NCBI GenBank assembly: GCA_021325195.1
Contig: JAJPHQ010000116.1
Location: 1 to 39,257, forward strand
Length of the DNA stretch: 39,257 bases
Direction of reading: 5' to 3'
Source of the DNA: Gammaproteobacteria bacterium
GTDB taxonomy: Bacteria > Pseudomonadota > Gammaproteobacteria > Xanthomonadales > Rhodanobacteraceae
Made by a program: the position numbers and the translations under genes. Below, piece by piece: positions 8,005-15,450 of the stretch; the stretch's first letter is position 1, and every line of letters starts with the position of its first letter. The notes beneath the pieces are model-generated. The model was not told the DNA's origin, did not search any database, and saw only the letters and a program-made list of their open reading frames with translations.

Positions 8005-10074
8005 TCAGTCTTCGCGGGCTGGTTCGTGACGGGCTGCCGGTGCTGTCGCACCGTCGTTCGCGCGCCTCGCCGCATCCGCTTCCAGCGTGGCGCGCAGGCG
8101 CGCGGTTTCATGTTGCCAGTAGTGCTGCTGTTGCAGTACCCAGACGTGAGCCATCGGCATCCCCAGTGCGGGTTTCATGCGTGGAGTCTGGGTTTGCGCG
8201 AAGTCGAGATGCTGCAATCCCTCGACGGGATAACCCGACGCTCCCAATGTCGCTGCCTGTTCCAGGGCTGTATCGTGATTGGGCGAGGCCGCCAGCGCAT
8301 CATCGAATTGTTGCAAGGCGAGCTCGGGTTGGTGCATCGCCAGTGCCAACAAACCGGCAATATGATCGAAATTCTGCCTGGGCCCGGGATAGCCGAATTT
8401 GGGGTTCGCACGCGCCGCTGCGACGGCCTGTTGCAGCATGTTCAATGACAGACCATTGCAATCGTGATTCGCAACCAGCGGGATGATCTCGGCAAACCAA
8501 TTGAGTAGCAGGCTGGAATTCTCGCGGGTGTGGCGCAGCGAATACAGCACCCGTTGCCACGTGGAAGGCACGAACATTCCGGCCTTGCACTCGATCGAGG
8601 CAAGATTAAGGGTGAGCTGAACATCGGAGGGGTTGCCGACCGCCGCATTCTGCAAGCGCTTGATGGCGTGCCCCGGATCGCCCATGGCTGCCTCTGCCAT
8701 GGCGGCCAACGCCTGTGCCCGGCCCGAATGGGGATTGATCTTGCCCCAGATCAGCGCCTGCCTCACCTCGTCTCCCCATACGGTGGCGCGCGCATAGGTG
8801 AGCATTGACAGTCCCGTCAACGCCAGCAACACAAACGCGATACGGATGACACGGAATCCGCCCGCGGCCGTCAGCCAAATGGCCAACGGCCAAAACATGA
8901 ACGCGGCAGGCAGGTAATTGCGGTGCTCGAAGGCCAGCTCCAATGGGAGCAAGCCGCTTTCGAGCAGTTGCCCGCCGAAGTAGAACAGGATAGCGAACGC
9001 AACGAACCTGTAACGTGTTCGCAGCAACCAGGCGCCGACGATCAGCGCAACGATCGCGAGGATGCACGGAAGCGTGGTCCAGGGATGCAGGACGTCAACG
9101 GATGCGCGGACCTGGTCGTTGAACAAACCGAAAGATGTGGCCCGCGGCACCCACAATAGCCGCAGGTAATCCATCAGGACGCGCGGCTCGGTCAGCAGTC
9201 TTTGGCCGATGGTCCAGGGGCGATAGGCTGCGGCGGCATGGATGGAGGAAGGTATTTCGCCAATCAGCACCGCGACGAGCGCGACAAGGGGAATGCCCAG
9301 TACCCATCGCCGGGCGCGGTGCAGCGATCTGCTGCCGGCGTCTTCCGTCTTGGCCTCGCGCGAACGCAAAATCGTACATTCCGCCGCGGCGATCAACAGC
9401 GGCAGCAGGATGCCGTTGGCCTTGCACAGCGTCGCCAGCGCGGTGCACAACCAGCCACCGGCGAGCAGCCACCACCGACCCGAGCCGCTGCGCCCTTCGT
9501 CGAATCGCCGCCGCCCGACGCACCAACAGAGCAGGCCACAAAAGGTGAAGGTGGCCGGGAGCATTGCCTCGCGCTGCACGATATACAGCGTGGTGGAGAC
9601 GAACAAGGGATGCAGCAGCCAGAAAGCCGCCCCGAGCAGTGCCGCAGTCCCCGCATGTGTTTTGTCAAGCCCCGCTTGCGTTCCCAGAGCGCGCATCGCG
9701 CAGCACAACAGCGCGCCATTCAACAAATGCAGCAGGACATTGGTGACCTTGAACCAGTACGGGTTTGCCGGCCAATCCTGCGCGTTGAGCAGAAACGTCA
9801 ACATCGTCAGGGGACGCCCGGTCGGGTCCGCCTTGCCGGAGGTGATGTAGCGCAGAAACGAGGGCCAGTCGTGCACCGGCCCGGTGGCGCCCAGGGCCGT
9901 CAAATTGAAATAGTCGTCGAACAGGAAGTTGCCCGACAGTCCCGGGTGATAAACGAGCCAGGTAATCAAAAGCAATGCCGCCATCGCCGCTGCAAAGGCG
10001 ATAGAGGACGTCAATCGTACGATACACGGGTGGTGTCGCAGCATCGAAGGATCGTTGCTTGGCGCGTTACGCAT
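8005..10074 (-). CDS. TMTC-like GT-C membrane glycosyltransferase with TPR-type tail
   Basis: The protein has 689 residues. A first helix (about 22-42) is followed by FLFDDYFNL, carrying the paired acidic residues expected of a GT-C active site, then GRPLTMLTFLLNAQ and FKVTNVLLHLLNGALL, both close to the TMTC/DUF1736 signature. About ten further helices follow. The C-terminal 240 residues are soluble and alpha-helical with TPR-like spacing (ALQQFDDALAASPNHDTALE). It lies just after two pilin genes and a terminator, and just before its paralogue, which suggests a role in glycosylating pilin or another exported protein (inference). The compact cytoplasmic loop near residue 235 shows what its paralogue looked like before repeat insertion. 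ATG 10074 has no strong ribosome site; ATG 10044 is the alternative. Confidence 0.82.
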   Translation of the reverse strand: MRNAPSNDPSMLRHHPCIVRLTSSIAFAAAMAALLLITWLVYHPGLSGNFLFDDYFNLTALGATGPVHDWPSFLRYITSGKADPTGRPLTMLTFLLNAQDWPANPYWFKVTNVLLHLLNGALLCCAMRALGTQAGLDKTHAGTAALLGAAFWLLHPLFVSTTLYIVQREAMLPATFTFCGLLCWCVGRRRFDEGRSGSGRWWLLAGGWLCTALATLCKANGILLPLLIAAAECTILRSREAKTEDAGSRSLHRARRWVLGIPLVALVAVLIGEIPSSIHAAAAYRPWTIGQRLLTEPRVLMDYLRLLWVPRATSFGLFNDQVRASVDVLHPWTTLPCILAIVALIVGAWLLRTRYRFVAFAILFYFGGQLLESGLLPLELAFEHRNYLPAAFMFWPLAIWLTAAGGFRVIRIAFVLLALTGLSMLTYARATVWGDEVRQALIWGKINPHSGRAQALAAMAEAAMGDPGHAIKRLQNAAVGNPSDVQLTLNLASIECKAGMFVPSTWQRVLYSLRHTRENSSLLLNWFAEIIPLVANHDCNGLSLNMLQQAVAAARANPKFGYPGPRQNFDHIAGLLALAMHQPELALQQFDDALAASPNHDTALEQAATLGASGYPVEGLQHLDFAQTQTPRMKPALGMPMAHVWVLQQQHYWQHETARLRATLEADAARRANDGATAPAARHEPARED

Positions 10075-10156
10075 GGAAAGCGAAGGATAGATAGGGCATG
10101 GCTGCGTCGCCAGTCGCCAGGCGGCAAGGGCGCGCGGTTTGCAGCCTCACCGTGGC

Positions 10157-10184
10157 AAAAAAGAAGGGCCGCGTGATGCGGCCC
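10157..10184 (-). terminator. Rho-independent terminator after the pilin gene
   Basis: Read on the minus strand, a perfect 7-bp stem GGGCCGC/GCGGCCC with a 5-base loop is followed by TTCTTTTTT. It lies 30 bases beyond the pilin stop codon at 10214. It would end most pilin transcripts and keep pilin expression far above that of the downstream glycosyltransferase genes, which then depend on read-through or their own promoter. Confidence 0.9.
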
Positions 10185-10213
10185 TCCGGGTAAAACGTTG
10201 CTGCAAAGCGCGA

Positions 10214-10678
10214 TTACTGGTTGGCGCCGCGGCAGGACGAAGGCAGATACTTTGCCGGAACCGTTGTCGAGTTAGTGGCGCAATGCCACGCGATGCTGCC
10301 CCCTGAGGTACCGGCTCCAACCGGCGACAGCGCCAATACCTTGGTGTCGAGATTTTTGTTGGCAACTTGCGGGCTGGTAGCGGAGAAGGTGGCCGTAATT
10401 ACGCCACTGGTCACGTCGACTTTGCTGACATACTTGCCATTAATCTGGCTGTCGGCTGCCAAGCCAGCCTGGGCGTTGTCGGACGGCCACGTACCGTTGT
10501 TGGTGTAGTACTCGGCCACCGCGGTCTTGGCGCCATCCAGCAAGCTCATGCCTTCCGACACCTGCGAGCGGATCACGTAGTCCTGGTACGCCGGGATGGC
10601 GATGGCGGCAAGGATGGCGATGATCGCGACCACGATCATCAGTTCGATCAGGGTGAAGCCTTTCTGCATCGTTTTCAT
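10214..10678 (-). CDS. pilA: Type IVa major pilin (PilA-like), copy 1
   Basis: The prepilin has 154 residues. The leader MKTMQKG is cut before [20 protein letters not shown], the hydrophobic N-terminal helix, with E5 of the mature protein present. Two cysteines, in WHCATN and LPSSCRG, would close the C-terminal disulphide loop. The protein ends GANQ, so it has no C-terminal serine, unlike the next pilin. AGAGG lies about ten bases before ATG 10678, and longer upstream starts would destroy the leader. A -24/-12 promoter stands upstream and a terminator downstream, so this is a self-contained, strongly expressed unit. Pilins of this class build pili for twitching, adhesion and DNA uptake. Confidence 0.93.
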   Translation of the reverse strand: MKTMQKGFTLIELMIVVAIIAILAAIAIPAYQDYVIRSQVSEGMSLLDGAKTAVAEYYTNNGTWPSDNAQAGLAADSQINGKYVSKVDVTSGVITATFSATSPQVANKNLDTKVLALSPVGAGTSGGSIAWHCATNSTTVPAKYLPSSCRGANQ

Positions 10679-10801
10679 GGGATGGATACCTCTTGCTTGT
10701 GACTGTTGGCCTACTGGTTGGGATGCCCCGAGATTGCTTGAAGCCCCTGACGCGAACCCCCTGGCCAGCGGCCAGTGAGCCAGAAGCTCGGGAGGAATGA
10801 A

Positions 10802-10816
10802 GCAGTTTTCGTGCCA
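10802..10816 (-). promoter_or_regulatory. Sigma-54 (-24/-12) promoter of pilin copy 1
   Basis: The minus strand reads TGGCACGAAAACTGC. The GG and GC dinucleotides are separated by exactly ten bases, and TGGCAC is the perfect -24 element; the -12 element is CTGC instead of TTGC. Transcription would start near 10790, giving a leader of about 112 bases to ATG 10678. PilA genes of Pseudomonas and Xanthomonas relatives are known to use RpoN with PilR, which supports the call. Confidence 0.78.
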
Positions 10817-10956
10817 GATTCCGTGGATTGCGGCGCTCGGGAAGCGTGAGGGGTTGCGCAGTCCGCAGCGGAACGGGTTCACGGTTATTGACATTCCGCG
10901 TCACCGCTGCCGCAAGGCGTCAGCGCGGATTCGTCAGGTCGCGGCAGCGGGTCGCG

Positions 10957-11388
10957 CTAGCTCCGGCAAGAGGAAGGCAGGTATTTGCCCGGCAGGTTGT
11001 TGGACTTGCAGGTCCAAGTCATGCTGCCCGCGCTGGTGATCGGTGACAGCAGCAGCGTGTCGGACTTGATCGCGGTATTGGTTTTCGGGCCGGCGTAGGC
11101 CACCGTGATCAGGCCTTTGGTGACGGTGACCGAGGAAACGTAATTGCCGGTGATCGATGCCGGCGACGCCATGCCTGCCGAACCATTGCCGGTTGGCAGG
11201 CTGCCAGTGTTGCTCCAGTAGTCCCACACCGCCAGCTTGCCCGCGTCCGCCAGCACGATGCCCTCCGACACCTGGCTGCGGATCACGTAATCCTGGTAGG
11301 CGGGGATGGCGATGGCGGCCAGGATCGCGATGATCGCGACCACGATCATCAATTCGATCAGCGTGAAACCTCGTTGCAGCGTGCGCAT
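10957..11388 (-). CDS. Type IVa pilin (PilA-like), copy 2, ending in serine
   Basis: The prepilin has 143 residues: leader MRTLQRG, cleavage before [20 protein letters not shown], mature E5 present. The first 36 mature residues are identical to those of the downstream pilin, while the central part is unrelated. The disulphide loop (WTCKSNN to SSCRS) is shared in style. The last residue is serine, the kind of site that TfpO-type enzymes glycosylate in Pseudomonas; whether that applies here is only inferred. ATG 11388 was chosen because it gives the standard 7-residue leader; a start at 11433 would add 15 residues. It has its own -24/-12 promoter. No clear terminator separates it from copy 1. 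Confidence 0.92.
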   Translation of the reverse strand: MRTLQRGFTLIELMIVVAIIAILAAIAIPAYQDYVIRSQVSEGIVLADAGKLAVWDYWSNTGSLPTGNGSAGMASPASITGNYVSSVTVTKGLITVAYAGPKTNTAIKSDTLLLSPITSAGSMTWTCKSNNLPGKYLPSSCRS

Positions 11389-11445
11389 GGGCGAAGGAAC
11401 CCCCGTTCCCGACGAGCCGGTCCGGCCGTGCATGCCGGGTTTTCA

Positions 11446-11460
11446 GCACGTTGCGTGCCA
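11446..11460 (-). promoter_or_regulatory. Sigma-54 (-24/-12) promoter of pilin copy 2
   Basis: The minus strand reads TGGCACGCAACGTGC, with GG and GC ten bases apart, a perfect -24 hexamer and a TGC-type -12 element. The predicted start near 11434 leaves a leader of about 46 bases to ATG 11388. Because both pilins carry the same promoter class, they are probably under the same PilR-type activator but differ in leader length. Confidence 0.72.
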
Positions 11461-11516
11461 ATCGGCACGATTGTTTGCATTTCCGGCCGCTCTTCCCCGA
11501 CCGGCGGCCGAATCAC

Positions 11517-11583
11517 CTCCCCTCGCCCCCTTTGGCGAGAGGCGGCCGCAGGCCGAGCGCGTAGCGCTGGAGTGAGGGGAGAG
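11517..11583. repeat. Intergenic repeat, family B (CCTC...GTGAGGGG), copy 1
   Basis: This GC-rich unit begins CTCCCCTCGCCCCC and ends GGAGTGAGGGGAG, with internal hairpin arms such as GGCGGCCGCAGGCC. The outer ends are inverted repeats. Related units lie at 11680-11741 (reverse orientation) and inside rfbD at 15552-15611. The 396-base gap 11389-11784 holds this unit, the next one and the pilin promoter; no gene is seen in it. Confidence 0.6.
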
Positions 11584-11679
11584 ACAGGCGCGCAACCATC
11601 CTTGGTGCCGGTGCGGCCGTCCATGGCCGCCCGTTCGCAACGACGCGCGATGCCCCTTGTATCGCGCAAACGTCGCTTC

Positions 11680-11741
11680 CCACCCTCACCCGCCCGACCA
11701 CTCGCGAGTGGTCGGGCGCCTTCTCCCGGGGGAGAGGGGCG
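11680..11741. repeat. Intergenic repeat, family B, copy 2 (reverse orientation)
   Basis: The unit runs from CCACCCTCACCCGCC to CCCGGGGGAGAGGGG around a near-perfect palindrome, CGCCCGACCACT/AGTGGTCGGGCG. On the minus strand it has the order CTCTCCC, CCGGGAGAAGGCG, hairpin, GGGTGAGGGT, the same order as the stretch embedded in rfbD. It ends about 44 bases before the rfbB start and may shape the 5' end of that mRNA. Confidence 0.6.
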
Positions 11742-11784
11742 GCCCATGGCAAAATGGCGTCTTTTGACGAGACGCGAGGCAAGG

Positions 11785-12837
11785 ATGAAGACCCTGCTGG
11801 TCACCGGCGGCGCCGGGTTCATCGGCGGCAATTTCGTGCTGCAGGCGGTGGCCGATGGGCTGACCGTGGTCAACCTGGACAAGCTGACCTATGCCGGCAA
11901 CCTCGACACGCTGAAATCGCTGGAAGGCAATCCGCGCCACGTGTTCGTGCGCGGCGACTTCGGCGACCGCGCGCTGGTGTCGCGTTTGCTGGCAGAACAC
12001 GAGCCCGATGCGATCTTGAACTTCGCGGCCGAATCGCACGTGGATCGTTCCATCGACGGGCCGGCCGCGTTCGTCGAGACCAACGTGGTCGGCACGCTGG
12101 CGCTGCTGGAATGCGCGCGCGACTGGTGGAAGACACTGGATGGCGCGGCGAGGGAACGCTTCCGCTTCCTGCACGTCTCCACCGACGAGGTGTACGGTTC
12201 GCTGGGCGCGACCGGCAAGTTCACCGAGGACACGCCTTACGCGCCCAACTCGCTGTATTCGGCCAGCAAGGCGGCCAGCGATCACCTGGTGCGCGCCTTT
12301 CACCACACCTACGGCCTGCCGGTGCTGACGACCAACTGCTCGAACAACTACGGGCCCTACCAGTTTCCGGAGAAGTTGATCCCGCTGATCATCCAGCGCG
12401 CGCTGGCGGGCGAAACACTGCCGGTGTACGGTGACGGCCGGAACGTGCGCGACTGGCTGTACGTGCTGGACCACTGCGCCGCGATCCGGCGCGTGCTGGA
12501 AGCGGGACGGGTGGGCGAGACCTACAACGTGGGCGGCGACGCCGAACGCGAGAACCTCCACGTGGTGAAGACCATCTGCGTGCTGCTGGACGAGCGGCGC
12601 CCCTTGCCGGACGGCCGCAGGCGCGAGTCGCTGATCGAATTCGTCAAGGACCGCCCCGGCCACGACCGCCGCTACGCGATCGACGCCTCCAAGCTGAAAC
12701 GCGAGCTGGGCTGGAAGCCGTCGGTCGATTTCGAAACCGGCATCGCGCGCACGGTGGACTGGTATCTCGACAACCAACCGTGGGTGAAGCGCGTGCTGGA
12801 CGGCAGCTACCGGATGGAGCGATTGGGGCAGGGATGA
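11785..12837 (+). CDS. rfbB: dTDP-glucose 4,6-dehydratase
   Basis: The protein has 350 residues, the usual length. It catalyses the second step of dTDP-L-rhamnose synthesis, making dTDP-4-keto-6-deoxyglucose with tightly bound NAD. The NAD motif GGAGFIG is at residues 8-14, the substrate motif is HVSTDEVYG, and the catalytic Tyr and Lys are in [20 protein letters not shown]-like and [12 protein letters not shown] segments follow, as in RmlB. ATG 11785 has AGGCAAGG upstream and begins exactly at MKTLLVTGG. It is normally followed directly by rfbA; here about 870 bases of repeats and a nuclease gene lie between. The product feeds O-antigen or other rhamnose-containing surface glycans. Confidence 0.96.
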   Translation: MKTLLVTGGAGFIGGNFVLQAVADGLTVVNLDKLTYAGNLDTLKSLEGNPRHVFVRGDFGDRALVSRLLAEHEPDAILNFAAESHVDRSIDGPAAFVETNVVGTLALLECARDWWKTLDGAARERFRFLHVSTDEVYGSLGATGKFTEDTPYAPNSLYSASKAASDHLVRAFHHTYGLPVLTTNCSNNYGPYQFPEKLIPLIIQRALAGETLPVYGDGRNVRDWLYVLDHCAAIRRVLEAGRVGETYNVGGDAERENLHVVKTICVLLDERRPLPDGRRRESLIEFVKDRPGHDRRYAIDASKLKRELGWKPSVDFETGIARTVDWYLDNQPWVKRVLDGSYRMERLGQG

Positions 12838-12842
12838 TGTGC

Positions 12843-13110
12843 CGGAAAAGCTGGATTCCGGGTTCGCGCCGCGGTGGAGCCGTGGAGCGCCCCGGAATGG
12901 CAAGCCGGGATAGTTACGCGGCATTATGTGTTGCTCGTCATTCCGGGGCCGCGGGAAGTGCGGGTTGCCGGGAAAGCTGGATTCCGGGTTCGCGCCGCGG
13001 TGGAGCCGTGGAGCGCCCCGGAATGGCAAGCCGGGATAGTTACGCGGCATTGTTTGTTGCTCGTCATTCCGGGATCGATCCGAAGGATCGGAACCCGGAA
13101 TCCAGCTTTC
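12843..13110. repeat. Cluster of ATTCCGGG palindromes with a 126-bp direct duplication
   Basis: Palindromic units lie at about 12851-12900 (reverse), 12936-12973 (forward, cut short), 12975-13027 (reverse) and 13061-13110 (forward, complete with AGCTTTC tail). A block of about 105 bases starting at 12845 is repeated almost exactly 126 bases later, differing by only a few bases near 12926/13052, so the duplication is recent. The cluster fills the gap between rfbB and the GIY-YIG gene; no gene is seen in it. Confidence 0.85.
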
Positions 13111-13158
13111 AGGTTCGTAGCGCGACGGCCTGCGGCCCGCGACAGTCAGGATGCCAGG

Positions 13159-13449
13159 ATGCGTCAACCCTCCGTTTACATTCTTGCCAGCAGGCCGAAT
13201 GGCACGTTGTACATCGGAGTAACGTCCGACTTGATGAAACGGGTGTGGGAACACCGCAATGATGTTGTGAAGGGATTTACGCAACGTTACGGAGTCCACC
13301 GCTTGGTGCACTTCGAGCAATTTCGTTCGATGTTTGAGGCGATCGAGCGTGAGAAGGAATTGAAGAAATGGCGACGTGCCTGGAAGATCGCTCTGATTGA
13401 ACGCTCGAATCCCGCATGGCGCGATTTGTGGCCGGAAATCAGTCAGTAG
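13159..13449 (+). CDS. Single-domain GIY-YIG nuclease, Ssn-like
   Basis: The protein has 96 residues and is a whole GIY-YIG domain with nothing attached. Catalytic and core residues are visible: Y7 in VYILAS, Y18-I19-G20 in TLYIGVTSDL, R28 and H32 in KRVWEH, the metal-binding E63 in AIEREKELKKWRR, and N84 in ERSNPAWRDL. Small GIY-YIG proteins of this type include the Ssn family, described in Neisseria as site-specific single-stranded DNA nucleases acting on a dispersed repeat. ATG 13159 is preceded by CCAGG; the longer upstream frame is translated repeat DNA. It splits the rfb operon and is bracketed on both sides by ATTCCGGG palindromes, the likely candidates for its target. The activity is inferred, not shown. 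Confidence 0.88.
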   Translation: MRQPSVYILASRPNGTLYIGVTSDLMKRVWEHRNDVVKGFTQRYGVHRLVHFEQFRSMFEAIEREKELKKWRRAWKIALIERSNPAWRDLWPEISQ

Positions 13450-13468
13450 GAAAGTGCACGTCGCGTGC

Positions 13469-13668
13469 GAAAAGCTGGATTCCGGGTTCGGCGCTTCGCG
13501 CCGCCCCGGAATGAAGAAGTTGGGTTTCATCGGCAGTGAAGCGGCGCCACCCCGGAATGGCGAGGTTGGGTTTCATCGGCGGTGAAGCGGTGCCACCCGG
13601 AATGACGGAGAACGTGTGGTCATTCCGGGGCCGATCCGAAGGATCGTAACCCGGAATCCAGCTTTCAG
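13469..13668. repeat. ATTCCGGG palindromes and a 46-bp tandem repeat after the GIY-YIG gene
   Basis: A reverse unit lies at 13469-13513, with arms GGCGC/GCGCC. Then come two tandem copies of a 46-base block (from 13519 and from 13565), each starting GTTGGGTTTCATCGGC and ending in a half-palindrome CCCGGAATG. A complete forward unit at 13619-13668 has arms CGATCC/GGATCG and the tail AGCTTTCAG. The last unit closely resembles the forward unit at 13061-13110, so the nuclease gene sits between two matching copies. Confidence 0.82.
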
Positions 13669-13710
13669 TTGCAGCATGACGAAGCAGTGGGTAGGAAGGA
13701 ACGAACCGAG

Positions 13711-14589
13711 ATGACGACAAAAAAAGGCATCATCCTCGCCGGCGGCTCCGGCACCCGGCTGTACCCGGTGACCCAGGCGGTCAGCAAGCAACTGCTGCCG
13801 GTGTACGACAAGCCGATGATCTACTACCCCCTCAGCGTGCTGATGCTGGCGGGCATCCGCGACGTGCTGGTGATCAACACGCCGCACGAGCAGGCGCTGT
13901 TCAGGAATCTTCTCGGCGACGGCTCGCAGTGGGGCATCCGGATTTCCTACGCGGTGCAGCCTTCGCCGGACGGTCTGGCGCAGGCGTTCCTGATCGGCCG
14001 CGAGTTCGTGGCGGGCGAACCTTGCGCGCTGGTGCTGGGCGACAACATCTTCTTCGGCCACGGCCTGACCGAACTGCTGCAGCGCGCCGCGTCGCGCACG
14101 CGCGGGGCCACGGTGTTCGGTTATCTGGTGCGCGACCCCGAACGCTACGGCGTGGCGGAGTTCGATGCGTCCGGCCGCGTGATCGGGCTGGAGGAAAAGC
14201 CGGAACGGCCGAAATCGAACTATGCGGTGACCGGGCTGTATTTCTACGACGGGCGTGTGTGCGATTTCGCGGCGAAACTGAAACCCTCGGCGCGCGGCGA
14301 GCTGGAGATCACCGACCTGAATCGCTGCTATCTGGAAGACGGTTCGCTGATGCTGGAACAACTGGGTCGTGGTTATGCATGGCTCGACACCGGCACCCAC
14401 GAGTCGATGATGGATGCCGGCAACTACATCGCCACCGTGCAGCACCGTCAGGGCCTGCAGGTGTGCTGTCCCGAGGAGATCGCCTTCCAGCAGGGCTGGA
14501 TCGACGCCGCGCGGGTACGGGAGCTCGCGCAGCCGCTGGCGAAAACCGGCTACGGACAGTATCTGTTGCGCCTGATCGGCGGATGTTGA
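13711..14589 (+). CDS. rfbA: Glucose-1-phosphate thymidylyltransferase
   Basis: The protein has 292 residues and makes dTDP-glucose from glucose-1-phosphate and dTTP, the first step of the rhamnose route. The nucleotidyltransferase signature [16 protein letters not shown] is at residues 5-20, followed by [30 protein letters not shown] with the metal aspartate, and the [20 protein letters not shown] substrate loop. All are typical of RmlA. ATG 13711 begins at MTTKKG; the longer frame from 13669 runs into repeat DNA. It is followed 68 bases later by rfbC. Confidence 0.96.
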   Translation: MTTKKGIILAGGSGTRLYPVTQAVSKQLLPVYDKPMIYYPLSVLMLAGIRDVLVINTPHEQALFRNLLGDGSQWGIRISYAVQPSPDGLAQAFLIGREFVAGEPCALVLGDNIFFGHGLTELLQRAASRTRGATVFGYLVRDPERYGVAEFDASGRVIGLEEKPERPKSNYAVTGLYFYDGRVCDFAAKLKPSARGELEITDLNRCYLEDGSLMLEQLGRGYAWLDTGTHESMMDAGNYIATVQHRQGLQVCCPEEIAFQQGWIDAARVRELAQPLAKTGYGQYLLRLIGGC

Positions 14590-14657
14590 GTTCCGGAAAC
14601 CGCCGATGTGTCATTCGAAATGCCGGGAAGTCGGCACAAAATCATGAGAAGGCAGCA

Positions 14658-15236
14658 ATGACCCGCCAACCCCAACCCAGGCGCATCGACACCGATCTTC
14701 CCGGCTGCTGCGTGATCGAGCCGGTGGTGCACGGCGATGCGCGCGGCTATTTCTACGAGAGCTTCCACGCGGAGAAATACAAGGCGTTGGGCATCGAAGC
14801 GCTTTTCGTGCAATCCAACGTGTCGCGTTCCGCGTGTGGCGTGCTGCGCGGCCTGCATTACCAGTGGCCCAATCCGCAGGGCAAGCTGGTGCATGTGCTG
14901 GAGGGCGAGGTGTACGACGTGGCGGTGGACATCCGCCGCGGCTCGCCCGCCTTCGGCCGCTGGACCGCGGCGATGCTGACGGCGGACAACAAGCGCCAGT
15001 TCTGGATACCCGAGGGTTTCGCGCACGGTTTCTGCGTGGTCAGCGATTGGGCGACGTTCGTGTATCAATGCACCGCGCTGTACGACCCCAGGGCCGACGC
15101 CGGCGTGCGCTGGAACGATGCGCAGATCGGCATCGACTGGCCGGTGGCCGAGCCGCTGCTGTCGGACAAGGACAAGGCGGCGCCGTTCCTCGCCGACGTG
15201 CCGGCGGACAGGTTGCCGGTGTACGCGAAACCGTGA
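14658..15236 (+). CDS. rfbC: dTDP-4-dehydrorhamnose 3,5-epimerase
   Basis: The protein has 192 residues with a cupin fold and epimerises C3 and C5 of the dTDP-4-keto sugar. The catalytic histidine is in GVLRGLHYQWPNPQGKL, and GEVYDVAVDIRRGSPAFG, FWIPEGFAHGFCV and VYQCTALYDP are standard RmlC motifs. AGAAGG stands six bases before ATG 14658. Palindromic repeats follow before rfbD, which would otherwise be directly adjacent. Confidence 0.96.
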   Translation: MTRQPQPRRIDTDLPGCCVIEPVVHGDARGYFYESFHAEKYKALGIEALFVQSNVSRSACGVLRGLHYQWPNPQGKLVHVLEGEVYDVAVDIRRGSPAFGRWTAAMLTADNKRQFWIPEGFAHGFCVVSDWATFVYQCTALYDPRADAGVRWNDAQIGIDWPVAEPLLSDKDKAAPFLADVPADRLPVYAKP

Positions 15237-15248
15237 CCCGGCCCGGAT

Positions 15249-15413
15249 CGTCATTCCGGGGCCGGCCGCAGCCGACGCGGAGAGCGGTCAGGGATGACCG
15301 CGCTTTGAGGAGCGAGGAAACCCGGAATCCATGATTGGCGTGATGGGCGTGCGATAGAAACCGGATTCAGGATTCGACCCGCGATGGAATCGCGGGTCGC
15401 TCCGGAATGACGA
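15249..15413. repeat. Pair of ATTCCGGG palindromes facing each other, between rfbC and rfbD
   Basis: A forward unit (15249-15333) with an enlarged middle is followed by a reverse unit (15359-15413). The reverse unit has an 11-bp inner arm, CGACCCGCGAT/ATCGCGGGTCG, between degenerate outer ends. The forward-then-reverse order is the same as at 24886, 26301, 28360 and 30582. Confidence 0.78.
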
Positions 15414-15450
15414 GAGTCGCGCGATTTCGAGGCAGGAGATGGAACAATCC

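Noticed and set aside
11464-11480. Additional sigma-54 promoter on the plus strand (GGCACGATTGTTTGC)
   Set aside because: The GG-to-GC spacing is 11 instead of 10 bases, and no suitable gene follows at the right distance.
12874-13158. 95-residue N-terminal extension of the GIY-YIG frame
   Set aside because: It encodes translated palindromic repeat DNA, and the domain begins at ATG 13159. Unlike the glycosyltransferase case, nothing suggests it is translated.
12843-13668. CRISPR array
   Set aside because: Repeats are palindromes of unequal length and orientation with irregular spacing, and no cas gene is present.
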